DNA of 64,000 nucleotides from Pseudacidobacterium ailaaui (GCF_000688455.1 NZ_JIAL01000001.1:2883001-2947000), one strand, 5' to 3'; positions 48,109 to 57,889 are shown, numbered from the stretch's first letter. The notes: a model not told the origin generated them from the sequence alone. Program-made: numbers and translations.

Positions 48109-49518
48109 ATGCGACGTTTGCTCTGCATTTTTCTGCTCTGTGTCGGCGCCGCCGCTCAAAGTCTTCCCGTGCAGCCTGTCCATCATCTTTCAGATGCTTT
48201 ACAGTCCAAGGTGGATGAAGCGGCTGCGCAGGTCCTGGAACAGACCGGAGTGCCTTCAGCTTCTATCGCTATAGTGCAAAAGGGAGAGATTGTCTACACC
48301 CATGCTTATGGCAAGGCAAGACTCGATCCGCCGCTTCCCGCCAGTCCAGGGATGCGCTACTCCATTGGTTCCATTTCCAAGCAGTTTACAGCCGCAGCGG
48401 TGCTGCTGCTGGAGCAGCAGGGCAGGCTTTCCGTGGATGATCCGGTATCGAAGTACATCCCGGGGCTGACGCGTGGTGACGAGGTGACTATCCGGATGTT
48501 GCTCTCCCACACATCCGGTTATCAGGACTACTGGCCGGAAGACTATCTCATGCCGCCCATGCGAAAACCAACCACCGCCCAGCACATTCTGGACACATGG
48601 GCCAAAAAGCCGCTGGACTTTGAGCCGGGGACGAAATGGCAGTACTCCAACACAAATTATGTGATTGCTGGTCTGATTGTCGAGAAGGTCAGCGGTGAGC
48701 CTCTGATGAAGTTTCTGCAGGAGCACATCTTCGCTCCGCTGAAGATGCAATCGGTGTACGATACAGACCTTGCGCGGCTGGGAGACACCGACGCAGAAGG
48801 GTATATCCGGTATGCTCTGGGGCCGCTGCGTCCCGCGCCAAAAGAGGGGGCAGGATGGATGTTTGCCGCCGGCGAGCTGGCGATGCCGGCCTATGACCTG
48901 GCACTTTGGGACATCAGTATGATGGACCGCTCGCTGCTGGCGCCCGGGTCTTACCAGCAGATGTTCACCTCAGTGAAATTAAAGGACGGCACAGATACTG
49001 GTTATGGACTCGGTGTCTTTACGACGCCGAGAATGGGGCATGCGGCCCTGGAGCACACCGGGGAAGTCTCCGGATTCGTTGCCGAGAACATCGTCTTTCC
49101 GGACGACAAGGCAGCAATTGTGGTACTGACCAACCAGGACGCCTCTTCGGCGGCCTCGGCGATCGCACGGCAACTGACCCCCCTGGTGCTGGGCATTGAA
49201 GCGAAATCGGCGCAGGGAGCCGAGGCCCAGACGCTGAGGATTTTCAAGGGGTTACAGCAAGGTCAGATTGACCGCACGCTTTTTACCGAAAATTGCAATG
49301 CATATTTCAGCCAACAGGCCCTTGAAGATTTTGCATCAAGTCTGAAGCCGCTGGGTGATCCGGTAAGTTTCCGGCAGGTGGCCGAAGAATTGCGCGGAGG
49401 GATGACCTTCCGGGAGTTCGCGGTGGAGTTTGCCCATACTCTGCAGCGTCTGCGGGTGACCACCTATACGATGCCGGATGGAAAACTGGAGCAATATCTA
49501 GTGATCCCTGTGCAGTGA
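48109..49518 (+). CDS. Serine hydrolase of the beta-lactamase/PBP4* (class C) family, secreted
   Basis: 469 residues with a signal peptide (LLCIFLLCVGAAAQS). The catalytic SxxK is GSISKQ (S88-K91), the YxN motif is QYSNTNY, and the KTG-equivalent is LEHTGEVSGF. The domain ends near 365, after which about 100 residues form a separate C-terminal part (KGLQQGQIDRTLFTENCNAY), as in many peptidase-like family members. Such proteins are usually D-aminopeptidases, esterases or peptidoglycan hydrolases rather than antibiotic lactamases. AGAAGGG lies about 5 nt before the ATG. Confidence 0.9.
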   Translation: MRRLLCIFLLCVGAAAQSLPVQPVHHLSDALQSKVDEAAAQVLEQTGVPSASIAIVQKGEIVYTHAYGKARLDPPLPASPGMRYSIGSISKQFTAAAVLLLEQQGRLSVDDPVSKYIPGLTRGDEVTIRMLLSHTSGYQDYWPEDYLMPPMRKPTTAQHILDTWAKKPLDFEPGTKWQYSNTNYVIAGLIVEKVSGEPLMKFLQEHIFAPLKMQSVYDTDLARLGDTDAEGYIRYALGPLRPAPKEGAGWMFAAGELAMPAYDLALWDISMMDRSLLAPGSYQQMFTSVKLKDGTDTGYGLGVFTTPRMGHAALEHTGEVSGFVAENIVFPDDKAAIVVLTNQDASSAASAIARQLTPLVLGIEAKSAQGAEAQTLRIFKGLQQGQIDRTLFTENCNAYFSQQALEDFASSLKPLGDPVSFRQVAEELRGGMTFREFAVEFAHTLQRLRVTTYTMPDGKLEQYLVIPVQ

Positions 49519-49587
49519 GGCGTGCATCTAAAATCTGAGTGTGTTTTGCTGGAGTTTCTTCAGCATAATACGATAAAGGACAGTGAG

Positions 49588-49641
49588 GCATTCTCCAGAT
49601 CGGATGGGGTTTCCACAGCGCGGAGAATGCTTCGATTTTTT
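49588..49641 (+). terminator. Terminator-like hairpin directly upstream of dnaJ
   Basis: GCATTCTCC (49588-49596) pairs perfectly with GGAGAATGC (49622-49630) across a 25-nt loop, then TTCGATTTTTT. It ends 12 nt before the dnaJ ATG. It may end the upstream hydrolase transcript or act as an attenuator/thermosensor in the dnaJ leader. Confidence 0.55.
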
Positions 49642-49652
49642 GAATTGCGACA

Positions 49653-50840
49653 ATGCCTGCAACACAAAATAAAGACTATTACGCCATTCTCGGCATTAAA
49701 AAGACGGCCACTCAGGACGAGGTGCGCAAGGCCTTCCGGAAACTCGCGCGGAAATATCATCCGGACGTAAACCCTGGCGACAAGAAGGCCGAGGAGAAGT
49801 TCAAGGAAATTTCAGAAGCACATGACATTCTGAGTGACGAGAAGAAGCGGAAAATTTACGACCAGTTCGGCTTTTACTCAGACCAGATTGATCCTGCTGC
49901 GGCGGAAGCTGCGGCACGCGGATACCAGGCCCATGGAGCGGGCGCGCAGCAGGAAGTGCCATTCGACTTTGGCGGCTTTGATTTCTCCGACTTTGCTGGT
50001 GGAACAGGTGGTGGAGGCACGCAGTCCAGCGGATGGGGAAGCTTCCGCGATATTTTTTCCGGCATTTTTAACCGCGAGGAACGGCAACGGGGTCCGGTAC
50101 CTGGTACGGACCTGGAATATCAGGTCACAGTAGACTTCTGGACGGCCATCCGCGGCGGGTCAGCTCGGGTGCAGGTGCAGAGGCAAGAGGTTTGTCCGAC
50201 GTGTAAGGGACGGTCGACCACGGGCGGGTCCTATACCTGCCCCGAATGCCACGGGACTGGACAGGTGACCCAGATGGGAGGGCGGATGAAGTTCAACATA
50301 CCGTGCCCCAGCTGTGGCGGAAGTGGTAAGCGGCAGAGCTCCTGCGCGACCTGTCACGGCGAGGGAGTCGTGATGCGCTCCGAACCGATCGAGTTCCGTA
50401 TCAAGCCCGGGACGCGAGACGGGCAGCGCATCCGCCTGGCCGGAAAGGGCAATGCCGGACGAAATGGCGGTGCTCCCGGAGATTTATACCTGATTGTTCG
50501 CACGGGGGCTCATCCTGTTTTTACGCGGCAGGGGGATGACATCCACATGACCGTACCGGTGACAGTGACCGAAGCGGCCCTGGGCGCGAAAGTCGAGGTC
50601 CCCACCATCGACGGGCGGGCGCAGTTGCGGATTCCGCCTGGGACCCAATCGGGCCAGAAGCTGAGGATGAGGGAGCGGGGGGTACCTTCTGCGACCCGGG
50701 AGGGTATGCGTGGCGACCAGATTGTTACGGTAGAGATTGTCGTTCCGCAGGTGCAGGATGAGAAATCGAAGGAGATCCTGCGCGAACTGGCCAGACTCAA
50801 CCCGGCAGATCCCAGGGCGGGCATCTGGGCCAAGATTTAG
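49653..50840 (+). CDS. dnaJ: Chaperone protein DnaJ
   Basis: 395 residues, full type I domain order. J domain (about 5-72, with the HPD motif in YHPDVNPGD), G/F-rich region (about 95-140), and the zinc domain with four CxxCxGxG-type repeats ([32 protein letters not shown]; the first is degenerate in its last glycine). Then come two beta-barrel client-binding domains and the C-terminal dimer region. Co-chaperone that stimulates DnaK. DnaK and GrpE are not adjacent. No Shine-Dalgarno is visible before the ATG, which sits 12 nt after a hairpin plus T-run. An HspR-like regulator lies two genes downstream. Confidence 0.96.
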   Translation: MPATQNKDYYAILGIKKTATQDEVRKAFRKLARKYHPDVNPGDKKAEEKFKEISEAHDILSDEKKRKIYDQFGFYSDQIDPAAAEAAARGYQAHGAGAQQEVPFDFGGFDFSDFAGGTGGGGTQSSGWGSFRDIFSGIFNREERQRGPVPGTDLEYQVTVDFWTAIRGGSARVQVQRQEVCPTCKGRSTTGGSYTCPECHGTGQVTQMGGRMKFNIPCPSCGGSGKRQSSCATCHGEGVVMRSEPIEFRIKPGTRDGQRIRLAGKGNAGRNGGAPGDLYLIVRTGAHPVFTRQGDDIHMTVPVTVTEAALGAKVEVPTIDGRAQLRIPPGTQSGQKLRMRERGVPSATREGMRGDQIVTVEIVVPQVQDEKSKEILRELARLNPADPRAGIWAKI

Positions 50841-50906
50841 CCACGACTGTTTCTGCATCTCTGCCGGGCTGATTTTGCGGCACGTGACGGGATTCGAGGG
50901 AGGAAG

Positions 50907-51368
50907 GTGGACGACACAAAACAGGTCCGAAGCGATGCTAATGAGCTACTGAATGCCGTTGTGAACTATGCGCGGCGGATGCTCATCAAATACGGCGAAT
51001 TTGCGCCGATAGGCTTTTCCTTGTCCCCCGAGCGACGGATCCATAACGAAACCGTCGCACATCCGGACCTGCCGGCCGATCCGCCGATGCTCCTGGAGCT
51101 TCTGGAGCAGCAATTCCGGGAGCGGGCCAGCAGGGGTGAGATTATTGCGGCCGCGGCGGGAGCGAATGTTGTCCTGGAAAAACCAACCAACGAGGGGCAC
51201 AAGGACGCAGTCATGATTGAGATTGAGCACCGGAATGGTTACTGCGTGAAAGCGTTTGTTCCATACAGAATGAGTGGAGGTTTTCTTCACAATCTGCTTC
51301 CCCGTATTGTGCGCTTCGGAGGGCTCCGGGTGCAGGATGCGGCAGGCCGCTGGTTTGTGGAGCGATAG
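50907..51368 (+). CDS. Conserved-type hypothetical protein between dnaJ and hspR
   Basis: 153 residues, soluble, with no signal peptide. The N-terminal region is helical (DANELLNAVVNYARRMLIKYG). The middle holds a Pro-rich turn (PDLPADPPMLLELLEQQFRE), and the C-terminal half carries beta strands typical of a small alpha/beta fold (MIEIEHRNGYCVKAFVPY). The start is a GTG with GGAGG 3 nt before it. It lies 66 nt after dnaJ and 7 nt before hspR, so it is likely one transcript with them. No family is recognised; a heat-shock-linked role is inferred only from position. Confidence 0.7.
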   Translation: MDDTKQVRSDANELLNAVVNYARRMLIKYGEFAPIGFSLSPERRIHNETVAHPDLPADPPMLLELLEQQFRERASRGEIIAAAAGANVVLEKPTNEGHKDAVMIEIEHRNGYCVKAFVPYRMSGGFLHNLLPRIVRFGGLRVQDAAGRWFVER

Positions 51369-51375
51369 AAGCCTT

Positions 51376-51798
51376 ATGCCGACAAAACGTAAATCCAAAG
51401 GAGCATACATGATCTCGGCGGTGGCCGAGATGTACGGCATCCATCCGCAGACACTGCGGCTGTATGAGCGCGAAGGGCTGCTGAAGCCTTCGCGCACGGA
51501 AGGCAATACCCGTCTCTATACGGATGAGGACCTGGAACGGCTGGAGTTCATTCTGAATCTGGCGCGCGATCTGGGCGTGAACATTGCCGGCATCGCAATT
51601 ATTCTGCAAATGCGCGAGCGCATGGAAGAAATGAATCGGCAGATGCAGAGCTTTGTGGATTATGTGAGGACGGAAATGCTCAGCCGGATGCAGCAGGGCT
51701 TTCCACAACAGGAAGCAGCGATTGTGCCACTGCGCAGACCCATCGCCGTGCCTCAGGTGAAAGGCAGTGTTAAGAAAAACGAACCATCCACGAGGTAA
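51376..51798 (+). CDS. hspR: MerR-family regulator, HspR-like heat-shock repressor
   Basis: 140 residues. An N-terminal winged HTH (MISAVAEMYGIHPQTLRLYEREGLL, two parts) is followed by the HspR-type TRLYTDEDLERLEFILNLA and the NIAGIAIIL helix, then a short coiled coil. HspR proteins repress dnaK/dnaJ/clpB operons by binding HAIR elements with DnaK as corepressor. The dnaJ-hspR association here supports that. The canonical HAIR sequence (CTTGAGT with a downstream complement) was not seen in the dnaJ upstream region. The longest frame starts 34 codons earlier, but the ATG at 51376 gives the normal N-terminus. Confidence 0.8.
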   Translation: MPTKRKSKGAYMISAVAEMYGIHPQTLRLYEREGLLKPSRTEGNTRLYTDEDLERLEFILNLARDLGVNIAGIAIILQMRERMEEMNRQMQSFVDYVRTEMLSRMQQGFPQQEAAIVPLRRPIAVPQVKGSVKKNEPSTR

Positions 51799-51976
51799 GA
51801 ACGGGCATGATGCAGGTGAGCCAGATCCGCAAATTGTGATGGAGTGTTTTCACCTCGGTTTTCTCCACACTTAGTAGTGCGGGAGATAGAGGATCCGTTT
51901 CCACCCTTGGTTTTACGGGAGGCAGTTCCAGCAGGCCCGTATCCAAAGACGTTTGATGCGGATCCAGGCCCTGCCC

Positions 51977-52270
51977 TTATTTTTCAATTTCTACGCCGCG
52001 CCAGAAGGCGATATGGTTTTTGATCTTGCGGGCTGCGGGCTTAGGGTCGGGATAATACCACGCTGCATCCTGGTTCTCCTGTCCGTCCACGACGACGCTG
52101 TAGTAGCGGGCCAGGCCTTTCCACGGACAGGTGGACGTCGTCGAGCTGGGGCGTAAAAACTCCCGTTTTACGGTATTTTCCGGGAAGTAAATGTTGCCTT
52201 CCACCGTCTCGTATGTATCACTTTCTGCAATCACTTTTCCGTTCCAGACTGCTTTGGCCATCGGTGTCAT
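51977..52270 (-). CDS. DUF427 family protein
   Basis: 97 residues, one DUF427 domain: VWNGKVIAESDTYETVEGNIYFP, the conserved CPWKGLARYYSV block with its single cysteine and tryptophan, DAAWYYPDPKPAARKI and NHIAFWRGVEIE. The fold is a small beta-barrel; biochemical function is unknown. AAGGA lies 4-5 nt before the ATG at 52270, preferred to the slightly longer frame. Monocistronic by context, about 70 nt from the efflux operon end. Confidence 0.9.
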   Translation of the reverse strand: MTPMAKAVWNGKVIAESDTYETVEGNIYFPENTVKREFLRPSSTTSTCPWKGLARYYSVVVDGQENQDAAWYYPDPKPAARKIKNHIAFWRGVEIEK

Positions 52271-52342
52271 TCTGTCCTTGTTAAGTTGCAATCCCCGTAT
52301 ACATTAGCAGATGCTGCCAGGAGAATAAAGGACGCAAGGGCT

Positions 52343-55300
52343 TCAACTCAGGAGATGGTGCTCCATTTCCACGTCGGCAACATCCTGCGGTTTGCCCTCA
52401 AAGAAAGCATAAAGACAGGGGACAATGACCAGAGTCAGAAGGGTCGAGGTCACCAGGCCACCGATGACAACAATGGCCAATGGACGCTGAATTTCTGACC
52501 CCGGTCCTGTGGCGAAGAGAAAGGGAACCAGTCCAAGGGCGGCAACCGTTGCGGTCATCATGACGGGGCGGAAACGCAGATGGGTGCCCTCAAGGATGGC
52601 CTCTTGCTGTGACATTCCTCCTTCCCGCAATTTACGAATATAGGAGACCAGAACAACACCGTTCAGTACAGCAATGCCCCAGAGCGCAATAAAGCCCACC
52701 GATGCCGGAACGGAAAGGTATTCCCGAGAGAGAAACAGCCCGAAGACGCCGCCGATGGAAGCAAAGGGCAGGACCGTGATGATGAGCGCGGCGAAGCGCA
52801 GGGAATGAAAGAGCAGGAAAAGCAGGAAATAGATGGCGCCGATGGTGATGGGCACAATGATCATGAGATGATGCATGGCGCGCTGCATGTTCTGGAACTG
52901 ACCGCCCCACTGCAGAAAATAGCCGGGAGGCAAGGGTACTTGAGCGTTGACCTTCTGCTGGAGTTCGGCCACATATCCTCCCAGGTCGCGGCCCTGCACG
53001 TTGATGGCGACGACAATCCTGCGTTTGCCCATGTCTCGGTTGATTTGTGCAGGGCCTTCGAGCACGCGGATGTCGGCAAGATCTTCCAGCGGCACACGAG
53101 TACCGTTGGGTGCAGAGATCATGATTTGCCGGATGTCATTCACGCTTTTGCGGTACTGCTCCGGCAGGCGCACTACGGCCTGGAACCGCCGTTCACCTTC
53201 GTAGATTTCTGTTGCGCTCTTTCCTGCGACGGCCATCTCAATGGTGTCGTTGATGTCCGAGGCGTTGATTCCGTAACGCGCGATGGCAGATCGGTTGATG
53301 CCAATGACAAGGTATTGCTGGCCCCCGACGCGGTCGATGCGGGTGTCCTGCGTACCGCGGATGGAAGTGGCGACCCTGGCCACCTGCTGGGCCTTCTCAA
53401 TCAGCGTGTCGAGATCATCGCCAAAGATTTTGACGGCAATATCAGCGCGCACGCCGGTGACCATCTCATCGACACGGTCTGAGATGGGCTGCGACATCAC
53501 CAGATTGATGCCGGGAATGGCAGACAGTGCCTTGCGCATCCTGTCAGCAATGACTTCCTGTGTCAGCCAGCGGGGACGCTGGTCTACGGGAGTCAGGGAT
53601 GCGATGACATCAGCTTCGTTTGGTCCAGCTGGATCGGCGGGAGATTCGCCGCGTCCGAGTCGGGAAACGACGCTTTCCACTCCGGGAATATCGCGCATGA
53701 GGCGCTGCATCTGGAGCTCCATTTTGATGGATTCATCCAGAGAGATGTTCGGGACCCGGTCAGCATTTGGGCCGAGCGTGCCTTCCTGCATCTCTGGAAT
53801 AAAGGAGGTCCCAAGAAACGGGAATAGACACAGAGAGGCCGCAAACAAGAGGACCACTGCTGCGACGCTCTTCCTTTGATTCGCCATGGCCCAGCCGAGA
53901 ATGCGGCGATAGGGGCGCCGCAAAAGAGAGACGAGCCGCGTGTCTTTTTCCGATCCGCCCTTGAGAAAGAAGGCAGAAAGCACGGGGGAGAGTGACAGCG
54001 AAAGGACCAGCGAAAGCAGCAGTGCAATCGCAATGGTGTAGGCGAGCGGCGCAAACATTTTGCCTTCTGTGCCTTCGAGCGTCATCAGTGGCAGAAAGAC
54101 GAGCACAATGATGGTGACGCCAAAGATGACAGGGGTGGCCACCTCGGTCACGGCATCCAGGACGACATGCAGGCGGCTGTCCTGGCTTCCATGGCTCAAC
54201 TTTGCGAAGACGTTCTCCACCACAACGACGGAGCCGTCTACCATCAGCCCGATTGCGATGGCAAGGCCGCCCAGCGACATCAGGTTTGCTGAGAGACCAA
54301 TCTGATTCATCACCAGGAATGTGAGCAACGGCGTGAGAAGAAGGTTTGAGCAAACAATAAGGCTGGAGCGCAGGTCTCCCAGATACAAAAAGAGCACTAC
54401 AACAACCAGGACGATGCCCTCTTCCAGGACCTCTGTGACCGTATGAATTGCGGCATCCACAAGCCGTGAGCGGTCATAGTATGGAACAATCTTCAGGCTG
54501 CCTGGGACCATGTTTTTGCTGTTGATTTCAGCGACCCGCTCTTTGATTTTGCTGACGATTTCCTTGGCATTGCCTCCGGCAATCATCATGACCACGCCGC
54601 CAACGGCCTCTGTGTATCCGCCTTTGACCATCGCGCCATAGCGGACCTCTTCACCCATGCGCACTTCGGCAACATCACGGACATAGACTGGCGTGCCTGC
54701 ATTTTCCTTAAGTACGATGTTGCGGATGTCATCGAGGTTCCGAATCAGGCCGACGCTGCGAATCAGATATTGCTCGGCGTGCTGGGGCAAGATGCCCCCG
54801 CCGGCATTCTCATTGTTGCGCTTGAGTGCTGCGTAGACGTCTTCGATGGTCAGGCCGTAGTAGCGTAGCTTTTGCGGATCTACCAGGGTTTCATATTGCT
54901 TGACGAAGCCGCCGGTGGAATTGATCTCAGCCACTCCGGGAATGGAACGTAAAAGCGGGCGCACAATCCAGTCCTGAATGGTACGGCGCTCGACAAGCTC
55001 GTCATGAGTCAGAGCACGTTTGCCGTCATCGGGACGCTCCAGCGTGTACTGGTAGACCTCACCGAGCGCATTAGACACCGGTCCAAGTACCGGATTCACG
55101 CCTTCCGGCATACGATCGCGCACTTCGCCCAATCTCTCGTTTACAAGCTGGCGCTCAAAATAGACGCCCTTGCCATCTTCAAAGACAAGCGTGATGAGTG
55201 AAAGGCCCGGTTTGTTGAGTGAACGCATGTCGGTGAGGCCGGGCAGCCCAGTCATGGCGATCTCAATGGGGATGGTGATGAAACGCTCGACCTCTTCAGG

Positions 55301-55468
55301 GGACTTTCCCGGGGCTTCCGTGGCAATCTGTACCTGCACATTGGTCACGTCAGGAAATGCGTCCACAGAAAGATGCTGCGCCGCGTTGATGCCAAAACCA
55401 AGCAGAATGAGCGCAACGACTGCAACAACAAGACGCTGCTTCAGAACAGCAGAGATGAGCGCACGCAT
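52343..55468 (-). CDS. czcA: RND heavy-metal efflux pump, CzcA/CusA family
   Basis: 1041 residues. Inner-membrane proton antiporter of a tripartite metal exporter. Twelve membrane helices are arranged as 1+5+1+5 with two large periplasmic loops. The HME-RND TM4 motif is present as GLMVDGSVVVVENV, supplying the proton-relay aspartate. The start is RALISAVLKQRLVVAVVALILLG (TM1, partial), and the porter region (AFPDVTNVQVQIATEAPGK in part) matches CzcA/CusA. Metal specificity (Co/Zn/Cd or Cu/Ag) cannot be decided. Its ATG overlaps the adaptor stop by 1 nt. Last gene of the operon driven by the sigma-54-type promoter near 57890. Confidence 0.94.
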   Translation of the reverse strand: MRALISAVLKQRLVVAVVALILLGFGINAAQHLSVDAFPDVTNVQVQIATEAPGKSPEEVERFITIPIEIAMTGLPGLTDMRSLNKPGLSLITLVFEDGKGVYFERQLVNERLGEVRDRMPEGVNPVLGPVSNALGEVYQYTLERPDDGKRALTHDELVERRTIQDWIVRPLLRSIPGVAEINSTGGFVKQYETLVDPQKLRYYGLTIEDVYAALKRNNENAGGGILPQHAEQYLIRSVGLIRNLDDIRNIVLKENAGTPVYVRDVAEVRMGEEVRYGAMVKGGYTEAVGGVVMMIAGGNAKEIVSKIKERVAEINSKNMVPGSLKIVPYYDRSRLVDAAIHTVTEVLEEGIVLVVVVLFLYLGDLRSSLIVCSNLLLTPLLTFLVMNQIGLSANLMSLGGLAIAIGLMVDGSVVVVENVFAKLSHGSQDSRLHVVLDAVTEVATPVIFGVTIIVLVFLPLMTLEGTEGKMFAPLAYTIAIALLLSLVLSLSLSPVLSAFFLKGGSEKDTRLVSLLRRPYRRILGWAMANQRKSVAAVVLLFAASLCLFPFLGTSFIPEMQEGTLGPNADRVPNISLDESIKMELQMQRLMRDIPGVESVVSRLGRGESPADPAGPNEADVIASLTPVDQRPRWLTQEVIADRMRKALSAIPGINLVMSQPISDRVDEMVTGVRADIAVKIFGDDLDTLIEKAQQVARVATSIRGTQDTRIDRVGGQQYLVIGINRSAIARYGINASDINDTIEMAVAGKSATEIYEGERRFQAVVRLPEQYRKSVNDIRQIMISAPNGTRVPLEDLADIRVLEGPAQINRDMGKRRIVVAINVQGRDLGGYVAELQQKVNAQVPLPPGYFLQWGGQFQNMQRAMHHLMIIVPITIGAIYFLLFLLFHSLRFAALIITVLPFASIGGVFGLFLSREYLSVPASVGFIALWGIAVLNGVVLVSYIRKLREGGMSQQEAILEGTHLRFRPVMMTATVAALGLVPFLFATGPGSEIQRPLAIVVIGGLVTSTLLTLVIVPCLYAFFEGKPQDVADVEMEHHLLS

Positions 55469-56631
55469 TATTCACCTCCCTGAATCAGGTCCTGCCTGCG
55501 CTTATTGTTCAGATGGAAGGCGCCATCGAGCACGATCGTTTCCTGTGGAGAAAGTCCGTGAAGCACGACCCACCTGTCTGCTATCTCCGGGCCAAGCTCA
55601 ACTTCGCGCAGCTGAAATTCATTTTGTGCTGTCTGCACAAAAATATGGTCCTTGTTTTCTTCGCGGACAACGGCTGTGGCAGGAATCGTCAGCCTTTTCT
55701 CGGGCTGGCTTTCAAAGGTCATGGTGGCCAGCATTTCAGGCTTGAAAACGCCATCGGGATTGAGAAGGTTCATGCGTGCCTGCACGGTGCGCGTCGCCGG
55801 ATCTACGACCGGGCTTACAAAAGAGAGTTTTCCATTGACGGTAAGGTTCGGCAGCGATGGGACTTCGGCAATCACTGTTTTGCCCACGTGAAGCGATGCA
55901 GCGTGTTCTTCCGGCACATCGGCAACGAGCCACAGACTGGAGAGATCAGCAATCTGAAAGGCGAGATCTGCCGGCTGCACGACCTGGCCGACGGTCACTT
56001 TTCTTTCAATCACTGTACCGGAGATGGAGGCGATAACAGGGTAGTCGGAATTCAGCTTGCGCGTTGTTTCCAGCTGACGAATGGCGCTGTCGGACATGCC
56101 CAGTCCGCGCAACTGTGCGCGCAGAGCGGCGACCTCGGCGCTGGTTTGCAGCACTTCCGCTTCGCGTCTCTGCAACTCTGCTGTTCCGATGACGTCAGAC
56201 TGGACAAGCAGCTTTGCCCGCTGTGCGGATTGCTCTGCCAGTTTTTCCTGTGAATACGCTTTGATGAAGGCAAATTGCGTGTCTGAGAGCGCATTGCTGT
56301 GCAGGGTGGCAAGGAGCTGTCCGCGAGAGACATGCTGACCTTCGAGCACCAGAACCTTTGTAATGCGGCCTTCAACCGGTGAGCCGATGCGGGCCACACG
56401 AGAGGCATCCGTTTCAACACGGGCGGCGACCTTTTCCTGCGTCGTGACCTGCTGCCAGGCAGGAAGTCCGGTGTGAATGTCTTTTTGGAGTTCAGGAGTC
56501 AGCCGGACTTTCAAAGGGTCTTTGACAGCAGGGCCGGCCGTCTTGCTGGCTTCCGCAGCATGTTTACAGCCCGAGGTCCCCAGCAGCGTTCCCGTTAAAA
56601 TCAATGCGGCTATACCAATTCTGTTCAGCAT
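55468..56631 (-). CDS. czcB: Periplasmic adaptor of the metal efflux RND pump (HlyD/CzcB type), lipoprotein
   Basis: 387 residues. A lipoprotein signal ends in LLGTSGC, so it should be lipidated at C22. The lipoyl/barrel-sandwich half-motif (IGSPVEGRITKVLVLEGQHVSRG, in parts) is followed by a helical hairpin of about 70 residues. The second lipoyl half (VIASISGTVIERKVTVGQVV) and a beta-barrel and membrane-proximal domain follow. No histidine-rich metal-binding N-terminus like that of some CzcB proteins is seen. It couples CzcA to the outer-membrane channel. Middle gene of the operon; 14 nt separate it from the upstream channel gene. Confidence 0.9.
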   Translation of the reverse strand: MLNRIGIAALILTGTLLGTSGCKHAAEASKTAGPAVKDPLKVRLTPELQKDIHTGLPAWQQVTTQEKVAARVETDASRVARIGSPVEGRITKVLVLEGQHVSRGQLLATLHSNALSDTQFAFIKAYSQEKLAEQSAQRAKLLVQSDVIGTAELQRREAEVLQTSAEVAALRAQLRGLGMSDSAIRQLETTRKLNSDYPVIASISGTVIERKVTVGQVVQPADLAFQIADLSSLWLVADVPEEHAASLHVGKTVIAEVPSLPNLTVNGKLSFVSPVVDPATRTVQARMNLLNPDGVFKPEMLATMTFESQPEKRLTIPATAVVREENKDHIFVQTAQNEFQLREVELGPEIADRWVVLHGLSPQETIVLDGAFHLNNKRRQDLIQGGE

Positions 56632-56645
56632 TCCAATGTCCTCTG

Positions 56646-57878
56646 TTATGGAGTGGCCCCGAGTTCCTGCAGATCAATCAATGCAGATTGACGAGCAAAT
56701 TCAGCATCGAGCAGGTCTGTACGCACGCCCTGCAGGACGCGCTGCGCATCGAGCACCTCAAGAATTCCACGCTCTCCGAATTTGTAGGCATTCTGTGCGG
56801 CCTCGACAGCAGCTTCCGCTTCGCGCAGAGATCCGGCCTGAAGGCCTTGTACCTGCTGGTCAGAAATCTGGTATTGGTCATAGGCGCGCTCCAGCGCAGC
56901 GAGAATTTCCAGCTCGCGCTGGCGGGTGATTGCCTGCGCCCGCTTGACTTCTGCCTGTGCCTCGGCAATGGGGCCCTTGCGTCGGTCCCACAGCGGAAGA
57001 GGAAGGTTTACGCCGAAGCGGTAAAAAGAGATGTCTGGCTGATGTTCGTATTCTCCGTAAAAAGTTGGCTGCGGCACCCGTTTGGCGCGTTCATGGCTGA
57101 CCAGAGTTTCAGCCCGCGCGGTTTCCGTTTTTGCCTGAGACAGGGCGGGATGGACGGCGAAGACCTGCTGCCGGAGTTCGTCCAGAGGAGCCAGCTGCAC
57201 GCGGTTGTCGAGTGAACCTTGGGGATCAAATTCGCTGTTTGCGGAAGCGCCGATCGTGGCCTTAAGGACCGCCTGCGCATTGGCAAGTTCCACCTCAGCG
57301 CTGTTTACCGCGGCCCGGGCCCGGGCCAGTTCGGCTTCTGCACGGGTCAGTTCCAACTTTCCTTTTTCCCCAACCTGCACTTCGACGCTGACACGGCGGC
57401 GAAGCTCCTCGACCAGACCCAGATTGTCTCTGGCATAGGCTACTTGCTGTTTCCGGCGCAGCACATCATAAAATGCCCGTTTTACTTGAGCATCCACAGA
57501 AAGATGGATGGCTGCTGATTCGTATTCACTACTGAGAAATTCCAGCCGCGAGGCATGAATGCGGCTTCTGCGCTCGGCGGGGATTTCAAGCGTCTGCCCG
57601 GCGCTGTAATGCTGGAGAAGCCCAGGAACACCGGGAGTGGCGATGGGCAAAGCGCTCTGGTTTCCGGCAAGAAACTCAAACGTCGGGTTGGTATATGCCC
57701 GTGCGGTCTCAATGCCTGCCTTTGCGCGCTCGATCATGGCTTCAGCGGCGCGGAGCCGAGGGTTATTTTTTTTCGCAAGCGCAAGGGCCTGGTCCAGCGT
57801 GAGTGGTGTTGCAGCCTGCGCATACAAACACGGAACCGTAAAAAGGGCCACGAGCAGGAAATCAGTCAGCAATCGCAC
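56646..57878 (-). CDS. czcC: TolC-family outer membrane channel of the metal efflux operon (CzcC-like)
   Basis: 410 residues. A signal peptide (LLTDFLLVALFTVPCLYAQA) is followed by OEP repeats: TPLTLDQALALAKKNNPRLRAAE and a second coiled-coil repeat from about 235. It should be the outer-membrane duct for CzcA/CzcB. The open frame begins at a TTG at 57911, but a sigma-54 promoter element lies between (57890-57905) with an expected transcription start near 57879. The GTG at 57878 is therefore preferred and the transcript would be nearly leaderless. Start confidence is moderate. First gene of the operon. Confidence 0.87.
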   Translation of the reverse strand: MRLLTDFLLVALFTVPCLYAQAATPLTLDQALALAKKNNPRLRAAEAMIERAKAGIETARAYTNPTFEFLAGNQSALPIATPGVPGLLQHYSAGQTLEIPAERRSRIHASRLEFLSSEYESAAIHLSVDAQVKRAFYDVLRRKQQVAYARDNLGLVEELRRRVSVEVQVGEKGKLELTRAEAELARARAAVNSAEVELANAQAVLKATIGASANSEFDPQGSLDNRVQLAPLDELRQQVFAVHPALSQAKTETARAETLVSHERAKRVPQPTFYGEYEHQPDISFYRFGVNLPLPLWDRRKGPIAEAQAEVKRAQAITRQRELEILAALERAYDQYQISDQQVQGLQAGSLREAEAAVEAAQNAYKFGERGILEVLDAQRVLQGVRTDLLDAEFARQSALIDLQELGATP

Positions 57879-57889
57879 ATCATGCGTAA

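Noticed and set aside
49519-49652. CIRCE or HAIR element before dnaJ
   Set aside because: The inverted repeat there does not match TTAGCACTC or CTTGAGT-type sequences and its spacer is 25 nt.
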